64,000 nucleotides of DNA, from assembly GCA_011109175.1 (NCBI GenBank), contig RDEW01000086.1, positions 9,707 through 73,706 of the forward strand, read 5' to 3'. The notes beneath the pieces were generated by a model. The model ran no database searches. It was not told the DNA's origin and saw nothing but the letters and a program-made list of their open reading frames with translations. The DNA is from Dicyema japonicum. Its lineage: Eukaryota > Dicyemida > Rhombozoa > Dicyemidae. Shown here one piece after another: positions 1 through 11,600 of this stretch; the first letter of the stretch is position 1, and the number at the start of each line of letters is the position of its first letter. The translations under genes and the position numbers were made by a program.

Positions 1-1
1 A

Positions 2-1968
2 CCATTTTTTAACAATGAATTGGAACTAAAGCCACAGAAGGGGATTCGGAGAAAAATCTTAAAGAGTCCCACATCAACTAGTTTTTCGACTGAATTTCCC
101 GCCAACGATTTAAGTTTCACATCGAACAATATTTCACAACAATTTCTTGCCAATGATTCAAATTTAAAAAATGAAGTTGAGGTTGTTGACACCACAAATC
201 TTAGTTTGGAAGAAATTAAAGAAATTTTATTTACGACTGTAAATGTTTGCTGAATATTGTAGGATGGACACAAAAAACTGACTGATCAGCAGATTTTGCT
301 TCTTCTTAGAAATAAGCTTATACTTTCTTACAAATTGGAGAGTATTCTTGGCGACTACGAACGTGCTATTTCTATAAGGTTATTTCCTATTTATTTTTTT
401 GCTTAAAAACTTTTAGCAATTTATCATTAATTTATATAAATTTTTTGGTATGTCTATTTTAAATATTGTATCACTGTGGCTCATGAAATATAGTCTTGGT
501 TAGTTAGTTCCTCACTAACATGTAGGAGGCCGTTGTCACCAAGTGTCCATCTGAAAGTGCTCGGCGCTCCTGCTAGTCCTGTATAATTTTGGTTATGTTG
601 ACATAGCTCTTATATTCCTGCTAATGCTGAATATTATTTTTTATTAAAAGTATTTATTATTTTTCTAATATTTTTATTTTCATTATAATTAAAAAAAATA
701 TTATTTGGGATACTTTCCTACATGCGACAAAATAATTTCATTTTATGACGAATTAAAATAATCATAATTTAGGCGCCAATTTATGTTGGATGATTTGTCT
801 ACAGAATCTTAACCAAACCTTCCATACATAAACTACGGTCACTACAACATTGTACTTGTGTAAATTAGTCTTAGGTGGATGGAGCCTGCTGTGAGAACGT
901 TATAGGCTATATGCCTGTACCACTAGGAGTGTGTGGTCCCCTGTTACTGGATGGGGTCAAATATATGGTCCCCTTAGCAACAACTGAAGGCTGTCTGGTT
1001 GCTAGTGTGAATAGAGGAATGAGAGCCCTCACTTTTGGAGTCACATCAGTCCTCTCAATGACGAAATGACACGTGCTCCTGTTGTCAAATTTGACTCTGT
1101 TTCGAAGACCAATGAGTTCAAGCTGTGGTTGGAAGATAACTTTCAAGCTGTGGCCGATATTTTTAGCCAAAATAGTCGCTTCTGTCGACTGAAACGTATT
1201 TTCACCCGCCAAGCTGGTCGATTGTTGTACATTCGATTCTCAGCATCCACCGGTGACGCAATGGGAATGAATATGATCTCTAAATGTGCTGAAGTTGCTC
1301 TGAAGATCATAAAGGAGGAATTTTTTCCAACAATGAGAGTGATTAGTTTAAGCGGGAATTTTTGTTCGGATAAAAAGTCCGCTTCAATTAACTGGTAGAA
1401 TTATTAGACATTAATATTAGGATTGAAGGACGGGGGAAGTCCGTAGTTTGTGAGGCGGTGGTACCCGCTTCTGTTGTTTCAACTGTGCTGAAGACTACTG
1501 TGGAGAGTCTGGTGGAGCTTAATGAAGTAAAGAATCTGATTGGCTCATCCTTGGCCGGTGCTGTAGGTGGATATAATGCACATGCGGCCAATATTGTGAC
1601 GGCTTTGTACATTGCCACTGGTCAGGACCCTGCTCAGAATATTTCGTCATCAAACTGCCTGACTCTGCTTGAGTTTGGGGGAAAATCTGGACAGGATTTA
1701 CTGATCAGTTGTACTATGCCTTCCATTGAGTGTGGAACTGTGGGAGGTGGGACTATTTTACCTCCACAAAAATCTGCGCTAAATGTAAGGCCGTTTTTAT
1801 TTTCATTAGATGATGGGAGTTGCTGGAGCACGTCCTGGCGAATATGGCTCAAATGCCAGACAGTATGCGAGGATTGTATGTGCTACCGTTTTAGCGGGGG
1901 AACTATCACTTTTATCTGCCCTTTCGTCTGGTCATTTAGTCCAAGGTCATATGCGATATAATAGGTGA
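2..1968 (+). CDS. HMGCR: HMG-CoA reductase, class I, linker plus catalytic domain (5' part outside window; frame broken)
   Basis: It reduces HMG-CoA to mevalonate with NADPH, the committed step of isoprenoid and sterol synthesis, at the ER membrane. Exons by eye: 2-238, 263-378, 773-851, 875-1394, 1421-1784, 1810-1968. Four introns are 23-26 bp; the second (379-772) is 394 bp. Family motifs appear in order: [22 protein letters not shown] (catalytic Glu), [14 protein letters not shown] (catalytic Lys), GQDPAQN (catalytic Asp), [16 protein letters not shown] (catalytic His). The gene ends soon after that histidine, as animal enzymes do. The first 70-odd residues are the poorly conserved linker; the membrane domain lies upstream of the window. 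Two lesions: an in-frame TAA at 810-812, just before the conserved LPY, and a one-base frame change near 1050-1060 ahead of MTR. All catalytic residues survive, so draft error or very recent inactivation are both possible. Confidence 0.92.
379..772 (+). other. Oversized intron of the HMG-CoA reductase gene
   Basis: A 394-bp GT...AG intron in a gene whose other introns are 23-26 bp. It holds a GC-richer block around 505-590 and AT-rich flanks. The block may be an old insertion, but I match it to nothing else in the window. Confidence 0.5.
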
Positions 1969-2650
1969 TTTTTTGTGGCGATTTTTATAGGTCACAAGCT
2001 AACATTAACCTGTCTTGTCTTAACTTAAACTAACAGTATTATTTTAATAAATTTATTATTTACTTTTAAAATAACTACAATTTGTCTATCTTAGCTGAGA
2101 CTTCCGTCTCAATTGTGTAAATTGTCGACACATCTGATCTCTTTAAGATCATTGATTCCTTCAGAACACCGGTCTTTGGAAATTGAGGAAAATTCTTAAT
2201 TCATACTAAATGGTCGAAATTATAAGTAATGACGTACCATATTGGACAAAATGTCTTAATCGCTTAAAAATCAAATTTATAACATGTAATTTTGCAAACA
2301 AATTATAACATTCTGCAAAAATTAGTTTTAATCAATCACAAGTTTCAATTTATTATCATCAATTTGAATAAACTTGTATTTATGTAATTGATAGTCACGT
2401 CATTATTGACGATATAAAAACCAATTTACTTTGAATATAAAATTAGGTTGTCTCCTGCAATCCGTAGAAAAAAACTATCCACAGAAATATGCAAGCAACA
2501 TTACTGAAAAGAACTTCAAAGTAAAGCCTACTGCATAAGAGACCAACGACGAGAACTGATGGAAATCTAGGGAGGGGGAAGCGGAATATAAGATAAAGTA
2601 CGGTTTGGTTGATAACAATGCCAAACGGGAGAACTAGTTAACTGTAAACT
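1969..2650. other. Intergenic, between convergent genes
   Basis: AT-rich sequence between the 3' ends of the HMG-CoA reductase gene (+) and the membrane-protein gene on the other strand. I see no convincing coding stretch, RNA gene or repeat in it. Confidence 0.5.
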
Positions 2651-3074
2651 TTAAAAATTTACATTGATGTATAATCCAAGACGTTTCTCCGTGAAGGAGA
2701 GTTGTCGACTTGCCACGTCCTCCATTTCATCTTCGTTAAGATCAATCGACATGACATCACCAATCTGAGTCGCTCGATCCGAAGAGGAATTGTGCTTTGA
2801 AAACTCGAAATTTTGTCCCTTGGCACACGTTTTGTGAGTCTTCCTGTGCGATTCACTGACAAGAAAATAATAGTAAAGAATTTTCTAAAATCTTCACTAA
2901 GGGATGGAGACGAAGACACCTGAAATAGAATAATTTCCAGTTTTTATATTATTATTAATAAACCAAAAACAATTAAACCAGAACTAAGCAAGTAATCTCG
3001 ACAGGAATCAGTAATGGCACTGGTTGCTCCTTTAAACTTACAATACTCTCTGCTGCCTTCTAAATCGTGACAGT
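2651..3074 (-). CDS. Unrecognised membrane protein, C-terminal exons
   Basis: On the minus strand three exons join in one frame across two GT...AG introns of 46 and 42 bp. The reading runs from a cysteine-rich segment (CHDLEGSREYCKFKG, then ITDSCRDYLL) into a hydrophobic stretch (SSGLIVFGVFVSI). A hydrophilic tail follows with an acidic patch (SIDLNEDEMEDVASRQL), stopping at 2651-2653. This fits an extracellular cysteine-rich end, one membrane helix and a cytoplasmic tail. The single long open frame here (2659-2919) uses another frame and looks less protein-like. The 5' part is not resolved; it may run into the SINE at 3.16 kb. Family not recognised; the last loop and helix of a tetraspanin-like protein is one weak possibility. 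Confidence 0.45.
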
Positions 3075-3156
3075 CTGTATTTCTCCAGCATTGTTGAAGA
3101 ATAAATTATGGTCTTGTATAAGACACAACAATCCTTCAGATCTTGGAGAATTGTTT

Positions 3157-3355
3157 CCAGTTTTTATTTTTATTTATTTATTAACCCCGGATACATCGAG
3201 AAAGAAGTTAAAATAAACAACTAATTAAGTGTATCCAGTCTCCACTTCCACAGAAAGAGTCCACCCAGAATCAGCATAAAGGGTAAAAGACGCCCATACT
3301 TGCAGTTGTGGAAACCCCTCCAATAAAGTGGGGTTTCCAAGTGATAACAACTGAG
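3157..3355 (-). mobile_element. SINE-A copy, truncated
   Basis: First of five copies of a roughly 370-bp interspersed repeat (others near 5.4, 19.5, 51.6 and 59.5 kb). Read on the plus strand it starts with a T-rich run and ATTAACCCCGGATACA, followed by the shared blocks CAACTAATTAAGTG and CAGCATAAAGGGTAAAAG. It breaks off near GTGGGGTTTCC, so only the half next to the A-rich 3' tail remains. The tail polarity puts the element on the minus strand. Confidence 0.8.
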
Positions 3356-3545
3356 ATGATTCACTTAAATAGCAAATTAATGTAAAATATGAAAATTAGA
3401 ATAATATGCAATTTAACTTCAAATATTGCGAATTTGTATTATAATAATATTTTATGGTAAATTAATTAAAACATGAAAATTAGAATAAATTTATAAATAA
3501 TAATCAATAAAATTATAAAATAGAAACTTTTAACTGCGCAAATAA
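3356..3545. other. AT-rich upstream region of the zinc-finger gene
   Basis: Very AT-rich sequence between the SINE and the first ATG of the C2H2 gene. Promoter function is presumed from position only; no motif is convincing. Confidence 0.3.
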
Positions 3546-4447
3546 ATGGGTTCATTCCATAATTTTAGATGCCCAAACAGTTTCGCACCTAATAATTGTG
3601 AAAAACCCATAATTGTAGGAAAATGTGAATTTTGCGATTATTTCTATTATCAAAATTTTAATAGCAGTAAATTAATTTTAAAAAATTAAAGTAGATGGTT
3701 TCTTTCATCCAGAGGATTCGAATCAAAATGCAATTCATCGTGATGTGGGGAAACAAACAGAACAGGGAGATTTCCAATATTCAAATTTAATAAATTACGA
3801 ACAAGTTGAAAATGAAGAAAATACATGGGAATACCAATTTTCGTGAGATAAGTATAATTTATAGGAATTTCGAACATTATCCACAAAGCGAGAATTCTGA
3901 AATGTTTTCAAATAATTGTTTTGATCCACAAAATTTATATTTTTTAGAAATTCGGGGGATTCAAATTTGGCAATTTTCCACAAATTCAGAGCAGTTTAAT
4001 TTATCAACATTAGATTAAGATAATACGACACTAAATCACGAACTAAATTCAAAAAATTATTTTGGCGAAAAATTAATTCCAAATGAAAAAACTACGATAT
4101 CTCAAAAATTAGAGAAAATAAATCGACGCCGAAAATGCAAATTTTGTGGAATTACCTTTACAAATATTGACATTTTGCCTGCTCACATTAATCAATTTCA
4201 TCATAATTTAAAACCTTATGTGTGCATCACATGTAGTAGTACATTTACAACAATGGCCGCTCTACATAAGCATAAAAATACTCATTCCAATGTAAAACGA
4301 TTTTTCTGTTCATTTTGTAAAAAACAATTCACTCAAAACGGAAATATGCACAGGCATATTCGGATGATGCATTTGGGGAAAATATCGGTAAGCGAATATA
4401 AGAGATTTACCAGGAATAATAAAATTGAAGAATTCAATAAAATTTAA
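3546..4447 (+). CDS. C2H2 zinc-finger protein, three C-terminal fingers
   Basis: Probable DNA-binding nuclear protein. Exons: 3546-3666, 3695-3842, 3865-4447, with introns of 28 and 22 bp; all three join in one frame. An N-terminal CX2C (GKCEFCDYF) may be a partial finger. A low-complexity Asn/Gln/Glu-rich middle follows. The C-terminus has three fingers: CKFC...HINQFH, CITC...HKNTH and CSFC...HIRMMH, each with 12 residues between the second Cys and first His. After the fingers is a short basic tail. The ATG at 3546 is the first in frame. A TAA at 4016-4018 interrup the frame between the Asn-rich middle and the fingers, and no 20-30 bp GT-AG intron removes it while keeping frame. The fingers might instead be a separate downstream unit. 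Not assignable to a named zinc-finger family. Confidence 0.8.
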
Positions 4448-4634
4448 AGATCATTTTCTTTAAATCCTTTTCATATTCCCGTTATATTCTTAAATAATAT
4501 TTGTCTTTTATTTATTCTCAACCGAGAAATCCTTAATAGAAAGCATTTTTGATAAAACAAAAATAATTTATACTCTTTGCCGAGGATACGGTTTATCTCA
4601 GAATAAATGAGAAGTTCGAAATCTCTTTACTTAT

Positions 4635-4867
4635 GACGACAAACGCCAGCTTCGACTTTTAGGGAAGTTATGGTTAATATTTAATTTAAAAGATGCCAAG
4701 AAAAGTGGAGTCTTCGGGTCCGAGACAGTCTCTTTTCTAAGATCGCTTAGGTCAATGATTTCGAAAGTTAGTACTGAGCGTCGGGAAACCGAATGGTTGT
4801 TCCAAACGATTTCTCTTGCAGTTGTCAGTGGAAACATCCATTCTATACTATCGGCTGGATTATTTTG
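4635..4867 (+). pseudogene. Non-LTR retroelement ORF, last ~70 codons, decayed
   Basis: The plus frame reads SGVFGSETVSFLRS and then RRETEWLFQTISLAVVSGN, ending near 4867. This matches the end of the better-preserved copy at 7.6-8.55 kb (SGVFGPKTVSFLRA, RRETEWLFQRISLAVVRGN). It is a 5'-truncated copy of the same element. The reverse open frame over this stretch is a shadow. Confidence 0.75.
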
Positions 4868-5385
4868 ATTGTCTTGTTTTTTAATAAATTGTTTTATGCA
4901 TTCTTTAACAAAAGAACAGATTTGCCATATTGAATTTGATAAACTAAAAACGCATAGTTTTTCACACGGAGAGATACTCTTTTGAACAAAAATATTCTCA
5001 AACAGTGGTGTATAAAAAATTTAAAATCTATATTCTCAAAACAATGAAACCTTTTAAACGTCTGCTTGTCAAAACTCCATAATAATATAAAGTGTAGGAC
5101 ATCAGGAAGGAGATGGGAGACTTCAGTAATGTCCAGGCCGCTAAGGCGGACTAGTTAAGACCCTGTATACCTAACTAGTAATCCGGTTTTGTAGTAAAGT
5201 TTTTTAGTTTTCGGTTTCAACAGGAACGGTATGTGTGCAATTTTGAGCCACGAGGCTATACAATTAAGTATAAAATCTACCAATTTTTAGCGGACATTGT
5301 GATTCAAACATAGTTTTATAGGATTTCTTTAGAGTTTATAAACATTTCCGTCTTATGTCATTTAAGACAGATATAAAAATTGAAC
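4868..5385. other. Intergenic
   Basis: AT-rich sequence with no convincing gene, RNA or repeat. Confidence 0.4.
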
Positions 5386-5680
5386 CACGTGGCGCCATGT
5401 AGTGCTGCGTGGCTAATTGGTTGAAGTTTTTTGTTTGCTTGTCTGTTCCTCTTCTCTTCCTATTAGAGTGGCGTCATGTGATCCATTTGTCTAGGTGGCG
5501 CCCATTGTCTGGCTGGCACGAAAAAGGATCATTTGTTTTCCCCCACTCCACTGGAGGGGTTTCCACAACTGCAATTATGACGTCTTTTACCCTTTATGTT
5601 GATTGGATGCACTTAACTAGTTGTTTACTTTCACTTCTTTCTCGGTGTATCCGGGAAGACATATTCGAAATAATCAAATT
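5386..5680 (+). mobile_element. SINE-A copy
   Basis: Element in its own orientation. It starts near CACGTGGCGCCATG and GTGGCTAATTGGTTGAAG, carries GAGTGGCGTCATGTGAT, CCACTCCACTGGAGGGG and TTTCCACAACTGCAATTATG, and ends at TCTCGGTGTATCCGGG. The TGGCTAATTGG near the 5' end resembles a polymerase III A box; no clear B box follows. It lacks about 25 bp present in the 19.5-kb and 51.6-kb copies (the TTCTGTAGAAGTGGAAAC part). The open frame at 5409-5687 is fortuitous. Confidence 0.85.
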
Positions 5681-5696
5681 ATATTAACTTCCTTTA

Positions 5697-5800
5697 ATTG
5701 GTTGACGAGTAACGCCTTCATTAGTGTTTTATCACTGCAGAACCGGATCTTCTTGGACTCGCATACAAGTAAAAAAGAAAAGAACGAAATATCAACATAT
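5697..5800 (+). mobile_element. SINE-B fragment
   Basis: GACGAGTAACGCCTTCATTA, CACTGCAGAACCGGAT and an A-rich AAGTAAAAAAGAAAAGAA follow the body of the SINE-B copy at 16.5 kb (GACGAGTGACGCCGTCATCA, CACTGCGGAACTGGAT). The tRNA-like head is absent. It directly abuts the SINE-A copy, so one inserted beside the other. Confidence 0.7.
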
Positions 5801-5869
5801 TTAATGCTTGGATTAATAAACATGACTGTTTTTACTTCTTCAATAAACTATGAGTTTCTCCTGAGCTGA

Positions 5870-7555
5870 TGTTTAATTATGTAATATTACTTAAGGCAAG
5901 GCTGTTATTAGGTAAGGTGGTGACAGCTTCTATTGTAATTGAAAGCACCCAGTATTTTTATTTTATTTAAACGATCCATATTGAATGTATTAGACATGTG
6001 TTGAACACGTTAAATTAATGATCAATGCATTTAAGGTATTTTCCACGTTAAAATTCAAATTATAATAAACAATTAAATTTTAAGAAAGTGATAGAAAAAA
6101 ATAATTATCAAAACATTAGCCTTTCCACTAAAAAATATAATATTTTTATTTAAATCAACTTTCAACACCAATTGCTCTCAACCTTTTTTTTCGCCGCCCA
6201 TTAGAAATATCATTGCCATGAGAAAACTCAACTTTTAGAATTTTATTAAATTAATAACTCATTTATTTATTTTGATCGTTGACGACTAGGATTATTGAAA
6301 AATTCAATAATCGTGTCTATTAGCCAACATTTCAATATCAGGCATTATTCAACTTAAATTAAATACATTGATAACCAGCGAACCTAAATAAGTCAATTTA
6401 ATTTTTAAACCTCAGTCTGAAATAATAGAAGCACCTACATGCACATAATTTTGGAAACAAAATTAAACTAATTCTCTATGTTGTTTTCCGTAAGAATTCA
6501 AAAATATCTCTATACCATGTGATACTAAAATAAGATAAAAATTATTTTTTGCACAAATCCAAAATAAGGAGAAAGAATATTGGTCTTCCGTTAAATAGGT
6601 CGAAAATTTATCACTAAAAAATGCAAAATAAGAATTTTGATATCAATAGAGACCAGATTGTATTTATTTCCAAAATTTTTTTCTCAAAATATGGTAAGAG
6701 TAATTGGTGGTATCTCAGAGACGACATGGAATTAACTCCTCACTAAGAATAGTCGACAATTTAGTTTTTATATTTGTGGTGTTAAACACGAGATTTTTGA
6801 CTTAGAGAATAACAATTAACAACCCCTTTTTGCTTTCAATATATCAATTCAAACTGCTCAGAATCCACTATAGCCATATAGATCTTCCATACGACCAGTT
6901 ATCGATCGATGTGTCACGATAAAGCCATAGCGGTCTACTGCATCATCACAGCTTGGTGTGGGAACACTTTAAAAAAGCGTTCTCTCAAGACAACCTCAAG
7001 AAATGATCCCTAGAAGTATAGTCTTAACATTTTTTAAATTACACAACTGAGCAGATTTTTCCAACTTTCAGCATGCAAGAAATATTATGATGTCCTTTAA
7101 ACTCGCTTTAGCTATTTCTGTTAAATGCTTTAATTAATTATTAACATTATATATAGATTAAAATATTTTTAAATCAGTTATTTTTAATAATTAACTTAAG
7201 TTAGTACGCAAAGTCAGTTGTTATGACAAAATTTCATTATGGTCTGCATCATTGACTAACGCAATGGACTTACCTTTATGATCAAGAGCCAATGTTTTGG
7301 AGGAGCCATCGCTCGCTTTTTAATCGACTTTTCTTTGCATTAATCTACGAACAAGAATAAGGTAGATAGCTTTTGTTTGTACTCGATGCATTTTCAAAGC
7401 TTGGAAGTAAAATTCAGATATTATCCTTACTACATTGTCAGTTAGGAGAGTACAGTTGAAGTTTTGGCTCTAACGGATATGTTATTTCAGATTCTCGAGA
7501 CTACTTGGAAAGAAAGATCAAAACAACTAATTAATTAATCCTAATTCTAACAAGA
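5870..7555. other. Intergenic
   Basis: About 1.7 kb of AT-rich sequence. I find no open frame with protein character, no tRNA-like fold and no copy of the repeats defined elsewhere in the window. Confidence 0.4.
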
Positions 7556-7557
7556 TC

Positions 7558-8554
7558 CAACTGAATTTGTCAAAATGTATTACTAATGTCGAATTCGACG
7601 AACAAGGATGGGAACAAGCAACCTTGCCCGTTCGCTTTGGTGGACTCGGAATTCTCTCACCATCTGATTTAGCACACCCGGCATATCAATCCTCATTGAC
7701 TCCAATCAGAATTTGATCATGATGATTCTCCAGCTCCCATCAGAGTCGTCAAAGATCGAAGATTTGGTACACCCTAAAGTCAAACAACTCGGGCAGAGAC
7801 CTTTATGAGTCTGTTTGCGAGGATAAATACGAGAGGCTTTTGAAAATATCTAACCAACACCGACGAGCCTGTCTTTTAACTGCAAGATGCGAGTGGAGGG
7901 GCTTGGATCAATGCCCTACCCATTGGAAATGTGGGAACTCACCTTGACGATGAAACGGTCCGCACCGGAGTTCTCCATCAGACTTGGATTGAAAGTTTGT
8001 TAACCCCATGAGTGCCGATGCGGCTGGAAGGTCGACTGCTATGGACATCATGCCCTTTCTTGTCGAAAAAGCGCAGGTCGATTCGCTAGACACAAGGCTA
8101 TAAATGAAGTGGTGAAGCGCGCCCTCGAGTTGGCGGGATACCCATCCATTCTAGAGCCAACGGGCTTGAGTAGGGATGATGGGAAGCGACCCGATGGAAT
8201 TACTGTCTTCCCCTTCTCTCGGGGCAAATGCTTAATTTGGGATGCTGCCTGTACTGACAGCTTTTCCCAGTCGAAACTTTTGAGGTCGGCAATGAAAGCG
8301 GGAGAGGCCGCCCGTTTATATGAAAACTCAAAAATAAAGAAATACAGCAGCCTCCTAAACCGTTTCCATGTACAGCCAGTGGTCGTCGAGACGAGCGGAG
8401 TCTTTGGCCCCAAGACGGTCTCTTTCCTTAGAGCACTTGGGTGTCTATTGACCAAAGCCTCGAGGGAGCGTCGGGAAACCGAGTGGCTTTTCCAAAGGAT
8501 ATCCCTGGCAGTAGTCAGAGGTAACAGCCACTCGATCATATCCGCTGGACTTTA
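7558..8554 (+). pseudogene. Non-LTR retrotransposon, 3' end of the polyprotein ORF
   Basis: The intact part, 8109-8555, ends in a 148-residue frame with motifs typical of one widespread group of animal retroelements downstream of the reverse transcriptase: LEPTGLSRDDGKRPDG, CLIWDAACTD, KYSSLLNRF, VVVETSGVFGPKTVSFLR, ETEWLFQRISLAVVRGN. Upstream, in shifting frames, are LPVRFGGLGILSPSDLAHPA (about 7625-7690) and a zinc-knuckle-like CRCGWKVDCYGHHALSCRKS just before 8100. The reverse transcriptase itself is absent, so this is a 5'-truncated copy with several frame breaks. Other remnants of the family lie near 4.7, 42.4 and 63.3 kb; a related one is at 16 kb. Confidence 0.85.
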
Positions 8555-8661
8555 GAACGATTTTATTGTTATAAATAAATGTCATTAATTAAGCAAATAT
8601 TAATCAATTTTTACTGATTTAGTTTAAGTAGTCAATTGAGATATAACAAAAATAAAAATCA

Positions 8662-11600
8662 ATGCAAAGTATATTAATGAAATACTTTTTAATATCCTTA
8701 ATGGATAGTTCGGCTGATAAATTCGACGATAATATCTTTGATTTAGTAAAAAACCAAAAATGGAATGAATTAGAAAATATTTTATTCCGAGAAGCTCAGT
8801 TCGACATAATCGAATTAAATGCTCAGGAAAAAGTTGATTTCATAAATAATTTTAAGCAAACTGGTTTAACTCTCTTAATGCTGGCAATCAAAGAAAATAA
8901 ATTTTCTATTGCTGAAAGGCTTATCCAACAAAACATAGACCTGAATATTCAATGCAATGTAAGCAAACCATTTAATTCATATTTATTAAAAAACTAAAAA
9001 TAGAAAGGAAAAACTGCTTTGCACTACGCTGTATTGGCTGAGACTGACGAATTCACTAAATCTTTATTATTCAGAAAAATCAGTGTATCCATTCAAGATG
9101 AAGTATTTTTTTTAATTTTTCAGGACGGGAGACTTCCTTTACATTTGGCATGCAAGAATAATAACCCCGCTAACAATTCCTCAAAATATCTGCTCAAATC
9201 ACCTACAAAGGATTTTATCGTTCAAGATAAGGTTCTTTATATAATTATTTTACGGAACGGATATATTCCGTTATTTTACGCCATCCAAAAGTCCAAAATT
9301 CAAACTTGTCGAGAATTGCTGACGCTTAACAAAAAACAGATAAAAATCCAGTCTATGGTAAAAGGGAGCATAATTTTAGACTAATGGAGACACGGCAATG
9401 CATATTGCTGCCCGTTTGGGAACTGCTGAGCTAGTTACTTTATTTCACAGTCATGGAGGAGATGTGAATTCCCTTAATGTATATTTGATGAAGATAATCG
9501 TTATTTTAGTACAACGGCGAAAATCCATTACATATTGCTGCACAAAATAAAAATTTAAATTTGGTAAAATGTTTGTTTCACTTAAATGCTTCGGCCGAAG
9601 TCTTCGATAAGGTAATTTAGTTCTCAGATTTAGATGGGGAAATCACCTCTCCACATATCTACCGAAATGGGAGACATAGAAATAGTGAAATATCTAATAA
9701 ATAAATTCAAAGCAAATATTTTTGCGAGAATTAATGACGGAAGCACTCTTTTGCACATTTCAGTAAAATTCGGGCACCATAGCCTATCGGAATTTTTATT
9801 AAAACTGGGGATGCCTCTTTACATGTCTAATAAGGTTTTCGGACTTAAATTAACTTTTTGGTTGGGGAAGTTTGCCTTCACGAAGCTGCGAGACATGGAC
9901 GCGTAAATTTAATAAAAATGCTGATGAAAAAAATTGAAAATGTTAATTTTGCAGCAAAAGTCACTTCATGTAAATATTTAAAGGACAATTATACAGCGTT
10001 GCATTTAGCCGTTGAGAATAACAAAACAGAGGCTGTTCAACTTTTACTCGGATTGGGAGCTTGTACTGAGATTTTCGCTGGAAAGGTTTATCTTAAATTG
10101 AAAGTTCAGCTGAGAGAATCCGCTTTGCATATTAATGCAAGAGTATCTAATGGAGAAAAATGTACTGAACTTTTGATAAATTCTGGCGCCAACGTTAATG
10201 CTGTAAATGAAGTTCAATATGACCTTATTTATTAAAGAATGGAGAAACAGCACTTCACATCTCAATTAGAAGTAACAATTTGAGTGTTTTCCGAATATTG
10301 ATGAAAGAGAACGTGGATTGCGCTGCTCAAAGCAAAGTACCATCCACGTTCATTTTGGCAGAATGGAGATTCACCTCTACACATTGCTATAAGAAAGTCT
10401 CGTTTGGATATTTTAAAGGAACTAATTTCAAAATTAAAAAAAACTCATAAACGTTCAAGTTTTTTGCCAATCATAAATCTTCAAAACTTTGTATTCAGCA
10501 ACTTTGAATTTTAGGAAGGCGAGACTGTACTGCATTTAGCATGCGAACAAGGCATATCAAGGAAAATTTGATCAAACGGATATAATTTTGCTCCTTTTAG
10601 AAAATGGCGCAAATTGCGCAATTGAAACAAAATTAGTTATTTTCATTCAATTTTTAGACTTTGGAATCTCCCTTACATTACTGTGCTAGAAGTGGGAACA
10701 AAAATATTCTGTTAGAAATACTCCACTATTTAGATTTAAATTCCATTCAGTCTATTATTAATAAACCAGCAAAAGTAGAAAATTTAAAAAAAAACTAGAA
10801 TGGCTGGACTCCTCTTTATTATGCCTGTGAAATCGGCCGTCGAGAAGTTGTGAAAATTTTACTAAAATACTTCTCACGAGTCGATGCTATTGACACAGTA
10901 TTTGATTAGCTTTATAGCCAGTTGGGGCAGTCATCGATTCATCTAGCAAGCGCAAAGGGGCATAGAAAAATTATACAAGAATTACTCACAAAAAATTCAT
11001 TTTTGATTTCCGCTCCAAAAACGGTTTTACCCCTCTTCACTTTGCTGCCAAGAATGGGCATCATCACATCATTGAATGGCTAGTAAACAAATGCAAAGCG
11101 TCTCTGGAAATAAATTCTCTCGTAATTAATATTTACAACTTACAGAATAAGCAAACATCCTTGCATTTGGCTGCGAATTCGGGGCAAATGGTTACTTGCA
11201 AAATGCTGGTGAAGCTAGGATCCAATATTAATGCTAAAGACGCAGTAATAAGGTTTATTTTTGCTAGAATGGCTCGACCCCTTTACACTTGGCTGCCGAA
11301 AATGACCATGACAACATTGTAAAATTTTTCATAGAATTAAAATCTGATTTAATTTTCAACTTAGATAATGTACTGGAAAGTTTAATTTAACATAGAATAA
11401 CAACACGTGTGCACATATCGCAGCATTCCACGGAAGCTACAAAACAATCAGCGATTTGCTTATTTTGAACAAGAAAGCTGTTATATCAGCCTTAAACAAG
11501 GTAAATGTAGCTTTATCTTAGACAAACGACTGGACCCCACTTCATTGCGCTGCTAGCAAAGGTCATAAAAATGTCGTTAGTGCGCTAATTGATTCTGGAG

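Noticed and set aside
907-1212. Minus-strand open frame inside HMG-CoA reductase
   Set aside because: It is antisense to exons with unmistakable HMG-CoA reductase motifs; its own composition is not protein-like. The same holds for 1388-1618 and 1634-1852.
5409-5687. 92-codon frame at the SINE-A copy
   Set aside because: The frame is not kept in the other SINE-A copies, so it is accidental.
8048-8539. 163-codon minus-strand frame
   Set aside because: Antisense shadow of the retroelement C-terminal ORF, whose sense motifs (GLSRDDGKRPDG, FQRISLAVVRGN) are clear.
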